This document shows positions 54,905-64,000 of a stretch of 64,000 nucleotides of DNA, piece after piece (positions within the stretch are counted from its first letter, which is position 1; the number at the start of each line of letters is the position of its first letter). Source of the stretch: Sinohyriopsis cumingii. Its lineage: Eukaryota; Mollusca; Bivalvia; Unionida; Unionidae. The translations under genes and the position numbers were made by a program. Below the pieces are notes generated by a model. It did not search any database, was not told the DNA's origin, and saw nothing but the letters and a program-made list of their open reading frames with translations. The stretch covers positions 186,001 through 250,000 of the forward strand of contig JAPYKE020000537.1 of assembly GCA_028554795.2 (NCBI GenBank), given 5' to 3'.

Positions 54905-56526
54905 ATGTCAACTCCACTGACATCGTCAGGCGAACTACTTCAAGAAACTGTAACGAACACAGTTCCAACAAAAACAACAATGGTATCAGTGAGCTCAACT
55001 AATATCGAGTTTAATGTTAATTTCCCAACTGCATTTGCAGTGCAAGAAATCGCACTAGCACAATTAAGATTATACCAACGTTCGCGAAATATCGGATTAA
55101 AATCATTCGGTGGATTACAGGTAAATAATTCACTGGTATGTTATCGGCTTACCTACAGGCAATTATCATATTGAACAAATCAATGATGAATTTCAGCGCA
55201 GAAAAAATTCCAACTTAGCTATAACAGTTCACGAACCAACTTTATCAGCTGAAATAAAAATATATTTTCCAGATTACGTTGTAGATATTTATCAATCATC
55301 AATACAAAGTGTTTTAGGATGGCCCGAAATTCCACCAGAGTATAAAGGACCACTAGAACAAAGGTTAAATTAATTTCTAAAAAATGCGAAAAAATGTATA
55401 AAAACTCCTGAATATCGAAAAACAGACCCATGGAATTATATAGGAAAACCATTATTAGAACCCAATCATTATACAATATCTGAATGTATAAAACATTCTG
55501 AACTTTTACTATCATTATCGCACTAATACTAAATTACGAACATTTTATTAGATCATGTTCTGATATCAATAAACGTGAATAAATACGTGTATTTAATAAC
55601 CTGCCAAAATGTTGTGGCCCCGAGTGGCCGAGTGGTCTAAAGCTCTTTCCCTTATGGATCACTGCCATCTCACCTCTGTCTGCGTGGGTTGGAGTCTCGG
55701 ATAGTAGCTTATCGTGGATCGGTGGTTCTTTCCGGGTTTGTCCCGTTTCTTCCTCCACCATTAAAACTGGCCCCCATGTATAGCCTATCGTGTGCTGAAA
55801 AATTGCGTTAAACCCTATAACAACAACAACAACAACAACACAAATTGTTTTCAGCAATATACAATATCACAATGACGACATAAAACAACAGTTCATTGAA
55901 ACAACACAACATTTAAATCAGGTTTTATCTGATATTGAGTTTGTTAACTGGCTTCAAATTGAAAAAGTACTATTAGATGAATTAGCATTAAAATCTGAAA
56001 TTTAATATAGAGCAAAAGAATTATTTCTAAATCATAATACAATAAGAATAACAAACATCAATATTCGTACTGACAGGATTTAATTACTATGAGCTAAAAA
56101 ATTCACTCAACGAAATCATCGATGAATAATTTCCTAAAATCGCTTTGTCATGGAGAAAAATAGCCCAGCCAGCATCTCGTTTCAGAGATATCAACGATCC
56201 ATGCGATGTAGGTCGTCATAGTTCACCAGAAATTGTAAATATAACATCAACTATTGCCGGCCATCTTGCACGTGTTTCAATTGATGGTAGTTATCAAATA
56301 AATCTTGGAAAGTTCTAGTCAAGCTCAACAAGAATATATTTTATATACTTTTACGCTGCAAGTACCTCCTGGATGTTTGATTGTGCAAGATCATATTAAT
56401 CCTGTTTATCTACGGTGTTATAATAATTTATTATCACGGATCCATTTTAAACTCACTGACAAATCCGGATACTTAATTGATTTACGGTGAGAATTTCTAA
56501 ATATAAATATCTACGCAAAATCGTAG
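54905..56526 (+). pseudogene. Decayed penton-like gene, split by a SINE
   Basis: It begins MSTPLTSSGELLQE and keeps FNVNFPTAFAVQEIALAQLR, YHIEQINDEFQRR, VYIYQ/IQSVLGWPE-like and, after the SINE (55616-55841), YILYTFTLQVPPGCLIVQ and FKLTDKSGYLIDL. A stop replaces the residue after IDLR, and the tail ends at 56526. Many frameshifts. Order and extent match the intact 430-aa gene. Confidence 0.88.
55616..55841 (+). mobile_element. tRNA-derived SINE, family 2, in the penton-like remnant
   Basis: Head GGCCCCGAGTGGCCGAGTGGTCTAAAGC, tail TGTATAGCCTATCGTGTGCTGAAAAATTGCG and a six-unit ACA/AAC tail. It has lost about 25 bp of the middle (GGATAGTAGCTTATCG) compared with 20046-20308. No convincing target duplication was found. 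Confidence 0.9.
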
Positions 56527-56556
56527 AGTGTTTATATAATTAATTATTTAATAAAG

Positions 56557-56769
56557 ATGTATTATATTATATACCAACATGTGAGAGTTTTCATACAAGA
56601 CAAAGACCTACTTGAAAACGAAATGAGAACAATAATGACACAGGCCCCGGTCAATATAGAACATTTTAGTGTTAATATAGCTATTGACGAATTTAGCAAC
56701 GAAGACTTGTTGTTGACGCAGGAACAATTAAATGAACTACAGGGAAAGTATTATAATTACGTGCGATAG
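56557..56769 (+). CDS. Unrecognised ORF (70 aa)
   Basis: An ORF rich in Glu/Gln/Asn (VFIQDKDLLENEMRTIMTQA ... LTQEQLNELQGKYYNYV), helical in character. It sits between the penton-like remnant and the minus-strand block. It has no counterpart in the intact element and may be a remnant or chance ORF. 56770-56970 shows nothing further. Confidence 0.2.
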   Translation: MYYIIYQHVRVFIQDKDLLENEMRTIMTQAPVNIEHFSVNIAIDEFSNEDLLLTQEQLNELQGKYYNYVR

Positions 56770-56969
56770 AAATCAGATTATGAATCATGTATAAAATTAT
56801 TGTCTGTGTATAAATCAGATGATCTGACTAAAATAGTGACAATCTCATGAAAAGAAATAAAAAATAAAAAATTACACAATAATGCTTGGCAAAGTTATAA
56901 CAGAACATTTTGTAATTTCTCAGGTCGAATAAGAGTCAGAGGATAGTTAACCGCGACATTGCCCTAACG

Positions 56970-57379
56970 TTCATTTTTATCAGCGACATTGTCAATACTT
57001 TCATTGCTACTTTCATCAGTGACGTTGTTGCTACAGTCACTGACATCACTTTCGCTTTCACGATCTGACATAATCGTTCTTTGCTGCCTCACAAGAGTGT
57101 TAATAATATTCTCCGTTTCGTATTCGTGAACTAATTCTGATCAAATTTTATCGATCACGTTTGAGAGCTTTGTGACTTCCGTATATTTAACAGTAGCCAA
57201 AGATTGGACCATATCCTGCTGAATTAATTTCATGAACTTTTGTTCTGATGGTAGTGTATATCTATCTTCAAATTGTCGTGTTTGCAATTATTTAAAATCA
57301 GAAGTAAAGTTTGCTGGAACAAGGTGAATTTCAATTTTTTTGGTGCAGAAATAAGATCATTACTATTTTCATAATTCAT
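56970..57379 (-). pseudogene. Possible decayed homologue of the 110-aa protein
   Basis: On the minus strand a broken frame contains RYTLPSEQKFMKLIQQDMVQ, similar in pattern to RFTLAREYSFIKRLQ of the 110-aa protein. An acidic Ser/Asp/Glu-rich tail starts at 57072 (MSDRESESDVSD). Position and strand (next to the HNH remnant) fit the intact element's order. The similarity is short, so this is tentative. Confidence 0.4.
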
Positions 57380-58949
57380 GATATATTTATTTAAATTAAA
57401 TGTTTTTACTAAAAAGCCGTAGCATGATGACCGGTTATCCTTTATGGGGTCCCTTCATGCCTTTTGCCTTTCATAGAGTCCTTTTATGAGATAACCCAAA
57501 GAGACTTTTCTTCTTGGCCGACATTTTTTCTTAATGTAGTGTAGGGTACCCTTTAGTGGGATTTAGAGCTCACATCACGCTACGGTTTATTTTTGGAGGC
57601 TTCCCAAATTCTCCCATATACATAACCCAAGAATTTCTTAAACAAAACGAAATTTTAGAATATTCAGAAGGTTGTCTATGCCTTTCACGTTCAAACCATG
57701 TGGAGGGTCCAAAACGCACTCACCAGGTTGTTAAAGTTAGTGAGGAGGTTTACATGAAATCGCGTTGGGCCAAAGCTTCCACTTATATAGAAAAATGGCG
57801 ATAATTGCCACCGTCGACAGTATGTCCAACACGGGTTTCGAACGCCGACCCTCGAGTGTGATATAATATATAATCACCCTTTGTCATAGTCAGATTTAAA
57901 ATATTTCTTTATCCATAAATAACTGAATTGTATTGTAAATGTAATGGCGTGTGTGTGACCTGTTTTCTGTTTTGATTTTATCGATACGTTAGAAACCGTA
58001 AAGATCCTTCTATTAGTTTTAACTATTATATAAATATGTTACTTCACCGATATTACTTAGATAATAGATGGTTAATTAATTAGTTAAAATAATAAAAACT
58101 ATTAAGCACAACGGAGAAAGATATGGTACAGAGTTATCTCCCTTGTTTGAGATATATGGCCGTATCAAGGGGAGGTAAGTACTCAGTTACTCTGTCTCAA
58201 AGAGACAGAGTTATCACCCTTCAAGATTACTGACATTTTAACTGAAAATACTATGTCAACGAATGATCATTATTTGCGATATTATCCGTGAAAATACATG
58301 TTTATTCAATTATTTTGTTTTTTATCAGCATATTTCTTTTGTTATTGTTCTCGCTATATTTCGTCTCGTGATCGATATCCAACGCTATCTGATCGATGCG
58401 AAAATCCTCGCCTAATTTTATCAATCACCTTTACTGAAACAATTTCATCATTCATCATTTTGATATCCATTTTACGTCCAGGAATCCTTTTGTCATTAAT
58501 AAAATTTTTTATGTATTAATGACATTACTAATTTTTTATCTTTTATTTTCTTTATTCAGGCTATCTAAATCAGTTTGAAATGATAACTTGACAGTTGTAT
58601 CTTGATATTTATAATGACACTAAAACACCTTACACTTTCAGCATCAACGATAAAGACCTTAGAATAACAAAATAACTATTGTATCATAATTATTTTAACA
58701 GGGAGCAATTGAACACAAAAACAATAACTGAATTAAATAAATAATTAGTAATATAATCGAGATAATTACGTAATTCCTCTACCGGAGATATCTTAGCTTG
58801 ACAGTTATCTCTCTTAACAATAATTTAAAGTTATCATTTGTTTATATTTTTCAAAAAAGCAGATTTCTTATATTTTATTTGCGACAGAATGTATTGAAGA
58901 CGTGCAAATTCCAAACTATGTGCCAGTTGCAAATGTCGATTGACGTTCT
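57380..58949. other. No gene recognised; short hairpin at 58189-58211
   Basis: A stretch with no counterpart in the intact element, so probably an insertion or host sequence. ACTCTGTCTC-AAA-GAGACAGAGT forms a perfect 10-bp-stem hairpin. ORFs at 57556-57804 and 58298-58519 have no recognisable domain. Confidence 0.5.
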
Positions 58950-59320
58950 ATTTTTGGCCTTTCTCTACATTTACTGATACAACTGATCTTGCACTATTAT
59001 CATTACAGCCAGTGTTTTCCAATCTGCAATTTGGCTATAGTGGCAGCTCACAAATTATTCAAAGAGTTATTTTTGGGATTTGAGTCAATATGATCGATCA
59101 GAAGACCGTCTTCAATTAATGCGCTGAAACATTCGAAAATATATCTATGACATAAATATATATTCTTCCCCGCATAAATGATATATAAGCAATAATATTA
59201 ACATAACCGACAAAATATTTTTTGTCGACAGTTTCTGATTACAACATCACGGGATACTTCGTAATTCTTGAAGAAAGGATGTCTCACAATGTAGTTTTGG
59301 CTGCAATTGCAAATAATAAT
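58950..59320 (-). pseudogene. Decayed HNH endonuclease
   Basis: On the minus strand: NYEVSRDVVIRNCR, then KNIYLCHRYIFECFSALIED, then LLIDHIDSNPKNNSL followed by a stop. These match the HNH gene at 45588-46094 in order. The C-terminal NUMOD1-like part is not found. Confidence 0.85.
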
Positions 59321-59344
59321 ATACCATGTTTAAATAATAATTTG

Positions 59345-59660
59345 TCTAAATTATTATTTTGAAAATCTAGCTAGATAATCTTTTGCATTTCATATGACTT
59401 TGTCATTATTGTAGTTGTTATTTTGTTTATCATAAAATCTTTTGAGCTCCCTTAATTTTTGGCCACCACCTTGCACATTTAACCGCATATTTCCTCTGAC
59501 TATAACACCACACTTCAAACACGGTTTAGGTCCTTAACTGCCTCTCTGTATGCTTTGTTTATGGTACCCGCAGAATCGTTTACGCAGGCTTTTTGTTTCA
59601 AGGAGTTGTATAGCCTGTCATACAAAACATGCATTTGTTCCTTGTTTGAATTGTTGTATA
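59345..59660 (-). pseudogene. Decayed Cys-rich zinc-binding gene
   Basis: On the minus strand the paired-Cys pattern and the lysine-rich tail of the 113-aa protein are partly recognisable, across several frameshifts. Position between the HNH remnant and replication ORF 1 matches the intact element. The identification leans on position. Confidence 0.6.
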
Positions 59661-59697
59661 TATATCACTTTAAATATATACTTGTCTTAAATATAAT

Positions 59698-60710
59698 ATG
59701 AAGGAATTGACAGATATTAAGATAAAACTTCTTGAGATAAATTTAATATTGACAGAATATCCCCTGACGTAGTGATGCGAGCTCTGATTGATTTGAGGAA
59801 TACAATTTTGATTAATACTATTCATGACGCCAAGACCTTTTATTTTAGCAAGGACGGTGCATCTTGTGTGTGGTCGACCTTTAAAACCATACGTAACACC
59901 GAAGTCATCGACGTTACAATGAACTACAAACGAGCGGCAACGATTATTAATTATGTCGACAATCGAAGCTATATTTTCAGAATAAAGTTTATTGTATTAT
60001 CAGAAACAATCAATACTTTTATTATCAGCGACAAACGCGAGCCTGTCCTTCATTATGAAAATATTGCCCTTATTAAGTAAAAATTTCAAACCAGGAATGT
60101 TGACTGGTATTGACAAACCGTATAATGAAAGAGCGTATCCTGTAACCGCCATTATTGATATAATTTATCCGATAAATGATAAACCTTGCGTTAATAATCT
60201 GAAACCGATGAAATTTTCATCCTTGTCAGGACTAATTTGTTTAGCTGAAAGATTAACGGAACATTTAACTAACTCGATACGTGGAAACGGATTTACGGAT
60301 AAAAGACTTAAAATAATAAATGATTGGAGATGACATAGGAAAGAAAGTAAAATTTCCAATAATAGTTAGAAAGCTAACCGGAGAGTTTTATACGTTCCAA
60401 AATATAAATCGAAAGGAGCTTCAATTGCAACTATTGATAATAATGCACATGCGTGGATTAATGCAGTAACAATATGTCCACGAAATCGAACTGTTAAAGT
60501 TTACTATGTAGATATATTTGCTTTATTAATGAAATCATTAAGAGTGACCCTGTGTCAGTGTGGTTATTTCAAAGTTCAGATAATGAAAACTATGATCAGT
60601 TTGTACTGTCTAATGGCGTTATCTATCATGCAGAAATGACAAATCTTGCTCATCGATATTTATCGCTGAATATACCCTTTGAACCTGACGATGTTAGTGC
60701 AGAACAATAA
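59698..60710 (+). pseudogene. Decayed replication ORF 1
   Basis: It keeps DGASCVWSTFKTIRNTEVID, MLTGIDKPYNERAYPVTA, LAERLTEHLTNSIRGNGFTD, a DNNAHAW block near 60440 and DPVSVWLFQSS-type sequence near 60550. Several frameshifts and stops are present. At its end a TAA stop (60708-60710) is directly followed by the ATG of ORF 2 in the same frame. In the intact element the corresponding junction is a 34-bp overlap in different frames. Confidence 0.9.
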
Positions 60711-63330
60711 ATGAATAGTTGTTTTACTGTTCTGTTAGTCGCTGATCATCTTGCTAGAGAGAATAATTCGTGGAAACTAACACGATTGGATTTTCTGAAT
60801 GATATAATACCGAGTTGTGTCGAATACGGACACGGTGGATTATGGGATACTGAATACAATTTATAGAGACGTTATTTCAGTTGATATGGTTGCATGTTAT
60901 CCAGCAAGTCTTCATGGCATGGGAGAGTGTTCCAAGTATTTTGAGCGATTTGGACATCCCCCACACGAAATGACCAGATTATCGACAAATTAACCATTAC
61001 AGGATTTTGATTTGACTGGATTCAGTTGTATCTAGTCATTTAACTTTGTCAAAAATCTTCATCAGATTTGTTATGTCTGATTTGGCAAAAACATTTGAGA
61101 AAAATGTGGGCACCAACAATATTATTACGGTATATGAGCGATGTAAAAATACTATTATTGCTAACAGTAAGTGAAGCAATCATATCATATCGTCCGCAGA
61201 AAAAACGTTTGTTTACCACAAGAAAAGAAATATTCTGATGATGAAAATCCTGATATCACTGATTTTGAGAATAAAATCGCAAAAGATTTTGGCAGAAAAA
61301 TAATCGGTAAATTAACCCAAGGAGGATCATATGATCATAAACGACATTGTACAAGACTGATGAAAGACAATGCTGAACTTGATTTTATAATTGCTGATAC
61401 AACGAATATAAACACGTTTATAAGTAGAAGTAATGTTAATTTATCAGACAGAACTAAATTAGGTACAATTGTGAGATATACTGATGGTGTGTCAACAATG
61501 TTTACTCATTTAAGATCTTCATTGCTCGCGTACGTTTCGATAAATATATTATTGATGATAAGTTTACATGTTTGCTGTCAAAGTCGCTACAGTTTTGTTT
61601 CATATCAGCAAGAATACATGATTGTAAGAAAAACGACATATCGGCACTTGTACTTCATACGGAGAATGGAGAATAAAACAAGAAAACACTTAATTATTCT
61701 GAATCCTCCGACTTTGAAATTAGGGGTATTTATTGCCCAAAAAATCAAATATAAAAATTATCATCTGCACCATCTGTATTTGATCCTGTAGCTAGACATA
61801 CAACAGTTTATCTCAACTGGCTTGGTAGCTCTGGTAAAACAACTCGTGTGATCGAATTATTCTTGAACATTTGTTTACAAATAGTTGAATTAACACCTAC
61901 TAACAGACTCGTAAGAGAAATGAGGGAAAGAAATATTAAATCATGCACATATCATAATTTTGTTTTGATGGATGGGAAATAAATCGACACTTCAATAAAC
62001 GGGAGAGAAATGGGAGAGAAATGTATTCCAAGTATAATTGTTTGGGATGAAATATGCACGTTAAAAATACTATTGATTTGTTATTAACATAAATACTGCT
62101 GTGATAATGTGTGGCGATCATGATCAACCACCACCATTTGTTGGAATGTCTCCACATGGATGTCTGATGAATTTTGTATATTATTATTAAGAAATAACTG
62201 ATGATCATAGAGCACATAATCCAGAATTAAGTGAGTTTCAGAAATTAATCAGACTACAACCGAATAACATTCAGTTTGAAGTAATGCGTGAAATAATGTC
62301 ATTAACACCTATTAACAATTTTCGGAATTTATGGAGACCAAATGACTTGATAGATGTTGTTGTTGTTGTTGTTATAGGATTTAATGCCATTTTCAGCACA
62401 AGATAGGCTATACATGGCGGCCAGTATTAATGGTGGAGGAAAACCCCGGAAAGAGCCATCGACCCACGAGAAGCTACCGACAAGCTTTCTCACATATTCA
62501 CATTGGCCGAGCCCGAGACTCGAACCTACGCAGATAGAGGTGAGATGCCAGTGATCCGTGACGCAGAGCGCTTTAGACCACTCGGCCTCTCAGGGCCCTG
62601 ATTTGATAGATGCAAGTAGAAAGATAGTTCGTGGTACACTTCAACAGCAATTATTTGTTACATAAAGAAAAAATTTCAAATCTAACCGTACCATTATGTT
62701 ATCCACCAGTTGCTACGCGACGGCAGAATATCGACGTTGATATACCAAGATCATTATAGAAACAAAATATTGTATTAAATGATATTGTCTTAGTACATAT
62801 CCAAGTTGTTGAGAGCGCGTTAACTCCTGACGGAGTCTGGGACAAAACTTCTAGGACGCATGGATACTCATTGACAATTCATTCATTGCAAAGATTAAAC
62901 ATCTCTGATACAAATGTTTGGATCGTCGATGATCGAATCGAATGGTCAAACTTGGTTTATCTCGAAGTGTCTTGAGGTAGAAGAATATCTCAGCTGCTGC
63001 GTAGAAATGTCATAGAATTTACAGAAACCAATTGAGGAATCAACACAATTGTTATTGATAACGATATAGTAAGAATTTTGTTTTTATTTTGTTATAGACA
63101 ATGTGGCAAGAAAAAAGTCGACTTTGATCTCGATGATGAATTTATAATGACATTGAAACGACGACTTAATAGTCACTGTGCGAGATGTAACACAGCAGTG
63201 TTGTGGAGCAATGTTCATAATAATCCAAACAATTTTCCGTAGACAGAGTTGATAACAATTTTGGTCATACACGCGAAATTACAATGCTGACCAGCCTTGA
63301 ATGTAATCGACGTAAGGGTGCTGACACCCT
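60711..63330 (+). pseudogene. Decayed polymerase-helicase-HNH gene
   Basis: Motif A survives as VDMVACYPAS (near 60890) and motif B as AKDFGRKIIGKLTQGG (61280). Motif C is mutated (VATV at the AVDS position). A Walker-A-like GSSGKTT lies at 61825, followed by VWDEICT (62045), CGDHDQPPPF (62110), a degraded IHS-Q motif V (62880) and a final CARC...VD-VDN...LECNRRKG HNH (63180-63325). Numerous stops and frameshifts and one SINE (62357-62602). Order equals the intact ORF. Confidence 0.92.
62357..62602 (-). mobile_element. tRNA-derived SINE, family 2, in the polymerase remnant
   Basis: Inverted copy: (TTG)n tail first, then AATGCCATTTTCAGCACA and finally CTCGGCCTCTCAGGGCCCTGA. A 10-bp target duplication TTGATAGATG lies at 62347-62356 and 62603-62612. 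It splits the helicase region of the older element. Confidence 0.95.
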
Positions 63331-63339
63331 GGTGTTAGT

Positions 63340-63936
63340 TTACAAAAGTGTATGCGGTGGTAATTGTGTGTCTTCAGGAACTACCTGTAACTGTTCTCGT
63401 ACGAATCCACGATAAGGAGCAGTTGATTCTAATCTGTAGATTGCAGTGGAGCTTACCAGGTTAGACATTTTTTGTTTTGTCATACTCCAAATAGGATAGA
63501 TAGCTCTTTTTTCACCGCCTTCAAGTTCACCGGGTTCATCAAAATATTTTACAGTCACATTACCTAATGCTGGTTGTTTTGAAAAGTTATGTCCTTATAG
63601 TGGTATAAGGTTTTTCGTAATCGCATTAATAGGTTTCATAGAAGTTCGAGTAATTTCATTATTTATTGCATTTATCATACTTGGTAATCTTGTAAACCAT
63701 TCGCGAGATCTCGTATCTTTCTGAGTTATTTCCTGCTTGATGAACTTCATTAGGAATACTGACATCAAAATGTGCATGGTGAATTGTTTTAGGTGGTGGT
63801 TGATAAATTTGCCAAATTGCCTGTCGTGCTCACCAATTTGCTGCAGCAGAACGTATACTATTTGCTTCATCAACGAGTTTACTAATCGCTGCTCTCCTCT
63901 CCAATATCATCTTGGGCTATAATAAATCGATTCCAT
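63340..63936 (-). pseudogene. Integrase remnant with the catalytic core deleted
   Basis: It starts MESIYYSP as in the intact integrase. It runs to the PNEVHQ segment and then jumps directly to the TRSREWFTRLP region. The whole stretch holding the three acidic DDE residues is therefore gone (about 125 codons). The C-terminal part (VKYFDEPGELEGGEKR ... QLQVVPEDTQLPPH) is one open frame and shows what the intact element's integrase tail should look like. Confidence 0.9.
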
Positions 63937-63955
63937 TATTTCAATAACTGGTTGA

Positions 63956-64000
63956 TTAATTACCGGCTCCGAATAATACATTACTTTCATTTCAGATCTT
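63956..64000 (-). pseudogene. C-terminal end of the older PLA2 gene, at the window edge
   Basis: The last codons read NVLFGAGN then stop, matching KLMMGAGN of the intact PLA2 gene in the same position upstream of the integrase. The rest lies beyond the window. Confidence 0.75.

Larger units (their letters stand above)
33726..64000. mobile_element. Decayed polinton/adintovirus-like element, host of the nested insertions
   Basis: Every homologue recognised in the intact element at 36338-52367, except the 158-aa protein and the ATPase, has a decayed counterpart in the flanks. Left to right they are the 313-aa homologue (+), 173-aa homologue (+, split), capsid N-terminus (+), protease (+), fibre (+), 147-aa (+), penton-like (+), 110-aa candidate (-), HNH (-), Cys-rich (-), replication ORFs 1 and 2 (+), integrase (-) and PLA2 end (-). 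Stops and frameshifts are frequent and the sequence is AT-rich compared with the intact element. Its right end lies beyond the window, and no left terminal repeat was identified. An alternative reading is two adjacent decayed elements (33.7-56.5 kb and 57-64 kb). Confidence 0.8.

Noticed and set aside
57818-57870. tRNA-like B box on the minus strand (GTTCGAAACCC)
   Set aside because: No convincing A box or cloverleaf around it. Could be a worn SINE head, not annotated.

Overview
The window is nuclear DNA of a metazoan. It has abundant microsatellites and minisatellites, two families of tRNA-derived SINEs, a spliced KDZ-transposase relic and a FLYWCH/MULE transposase relic. SINE style and repeat load suggest a marine lophotrochozoan such as a mollusc, but this is a weak inference. 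No intact ordinary host gene was recognised.

Layout. 1-3.45 kb is a satellite array with a period near 370 bp. 4-12.2 kb is a chain of unrelated minisatellites with SINEs inserted in two of them. 12.4-13.4 kb holds a broken FLYWCH+MULE transposase (minus strand). 13.8 kb holds a foldback hairpin. 15.4 kb has a probable LINE endonuclease fragment. 18.5-27.3 kb is a multi-exon KDZ transposase copy with in-frame stops. 28.7-32.3 kb is a tandem array of ~1.0-1.2 kb composite units built partly from SINE fragments. From 32.4 kb to the end the window is a nest of integrated virus-like elements.

The centrepiece is a nearly intact 16,030-bp polinton/adintovirus-like element at 36,338-52,367. It has ~260-bp terminal inverted repeats and a 5-bp target duplication (AAGGC). 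One half is a minus-strand virion module: penton-like protein, membrane protein, fibre-like coiled-coil protein, adenain-type protease, small basic protein, double-jelly-roll-type major capsid candidate, and three further proteins. The other half carries an HNH nuclease, a Cys-rich protein, a two-ORF replication protein, an rve-type integrase, a zinc-ribbon/phospholipase A2 protein and an A32/FtsK-type packaging ATPase. The second replication ORF has a divergent family-B polymerase palm, an SF1 helicase and a C-terminal HNH. Between the two halves lies a 330-bp non-coding tract with 58-bp iterons and a multi-branched inverted-repeat structure, a good origin candidate.

This element sits inside an older, decayed relative (33.7-64 kb). 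The insertion falls within one codon of that relative's 173-aa gene. A 1,320-bp DNA transposon (7-bp duplication) interrupts the same gene, and SINEs interrupt its penton-like and polymerase genes. Relative to the intact element, the relative's virion block is inverted with respect to its replication block. A separate polymerase fragment at 32.4-33.4 kb shows at least three related elements lived in this locus. In the intact element three reading-frame breaks all fall at runs of six to eight A. They are either decay, assembly indels or frameshift sites.
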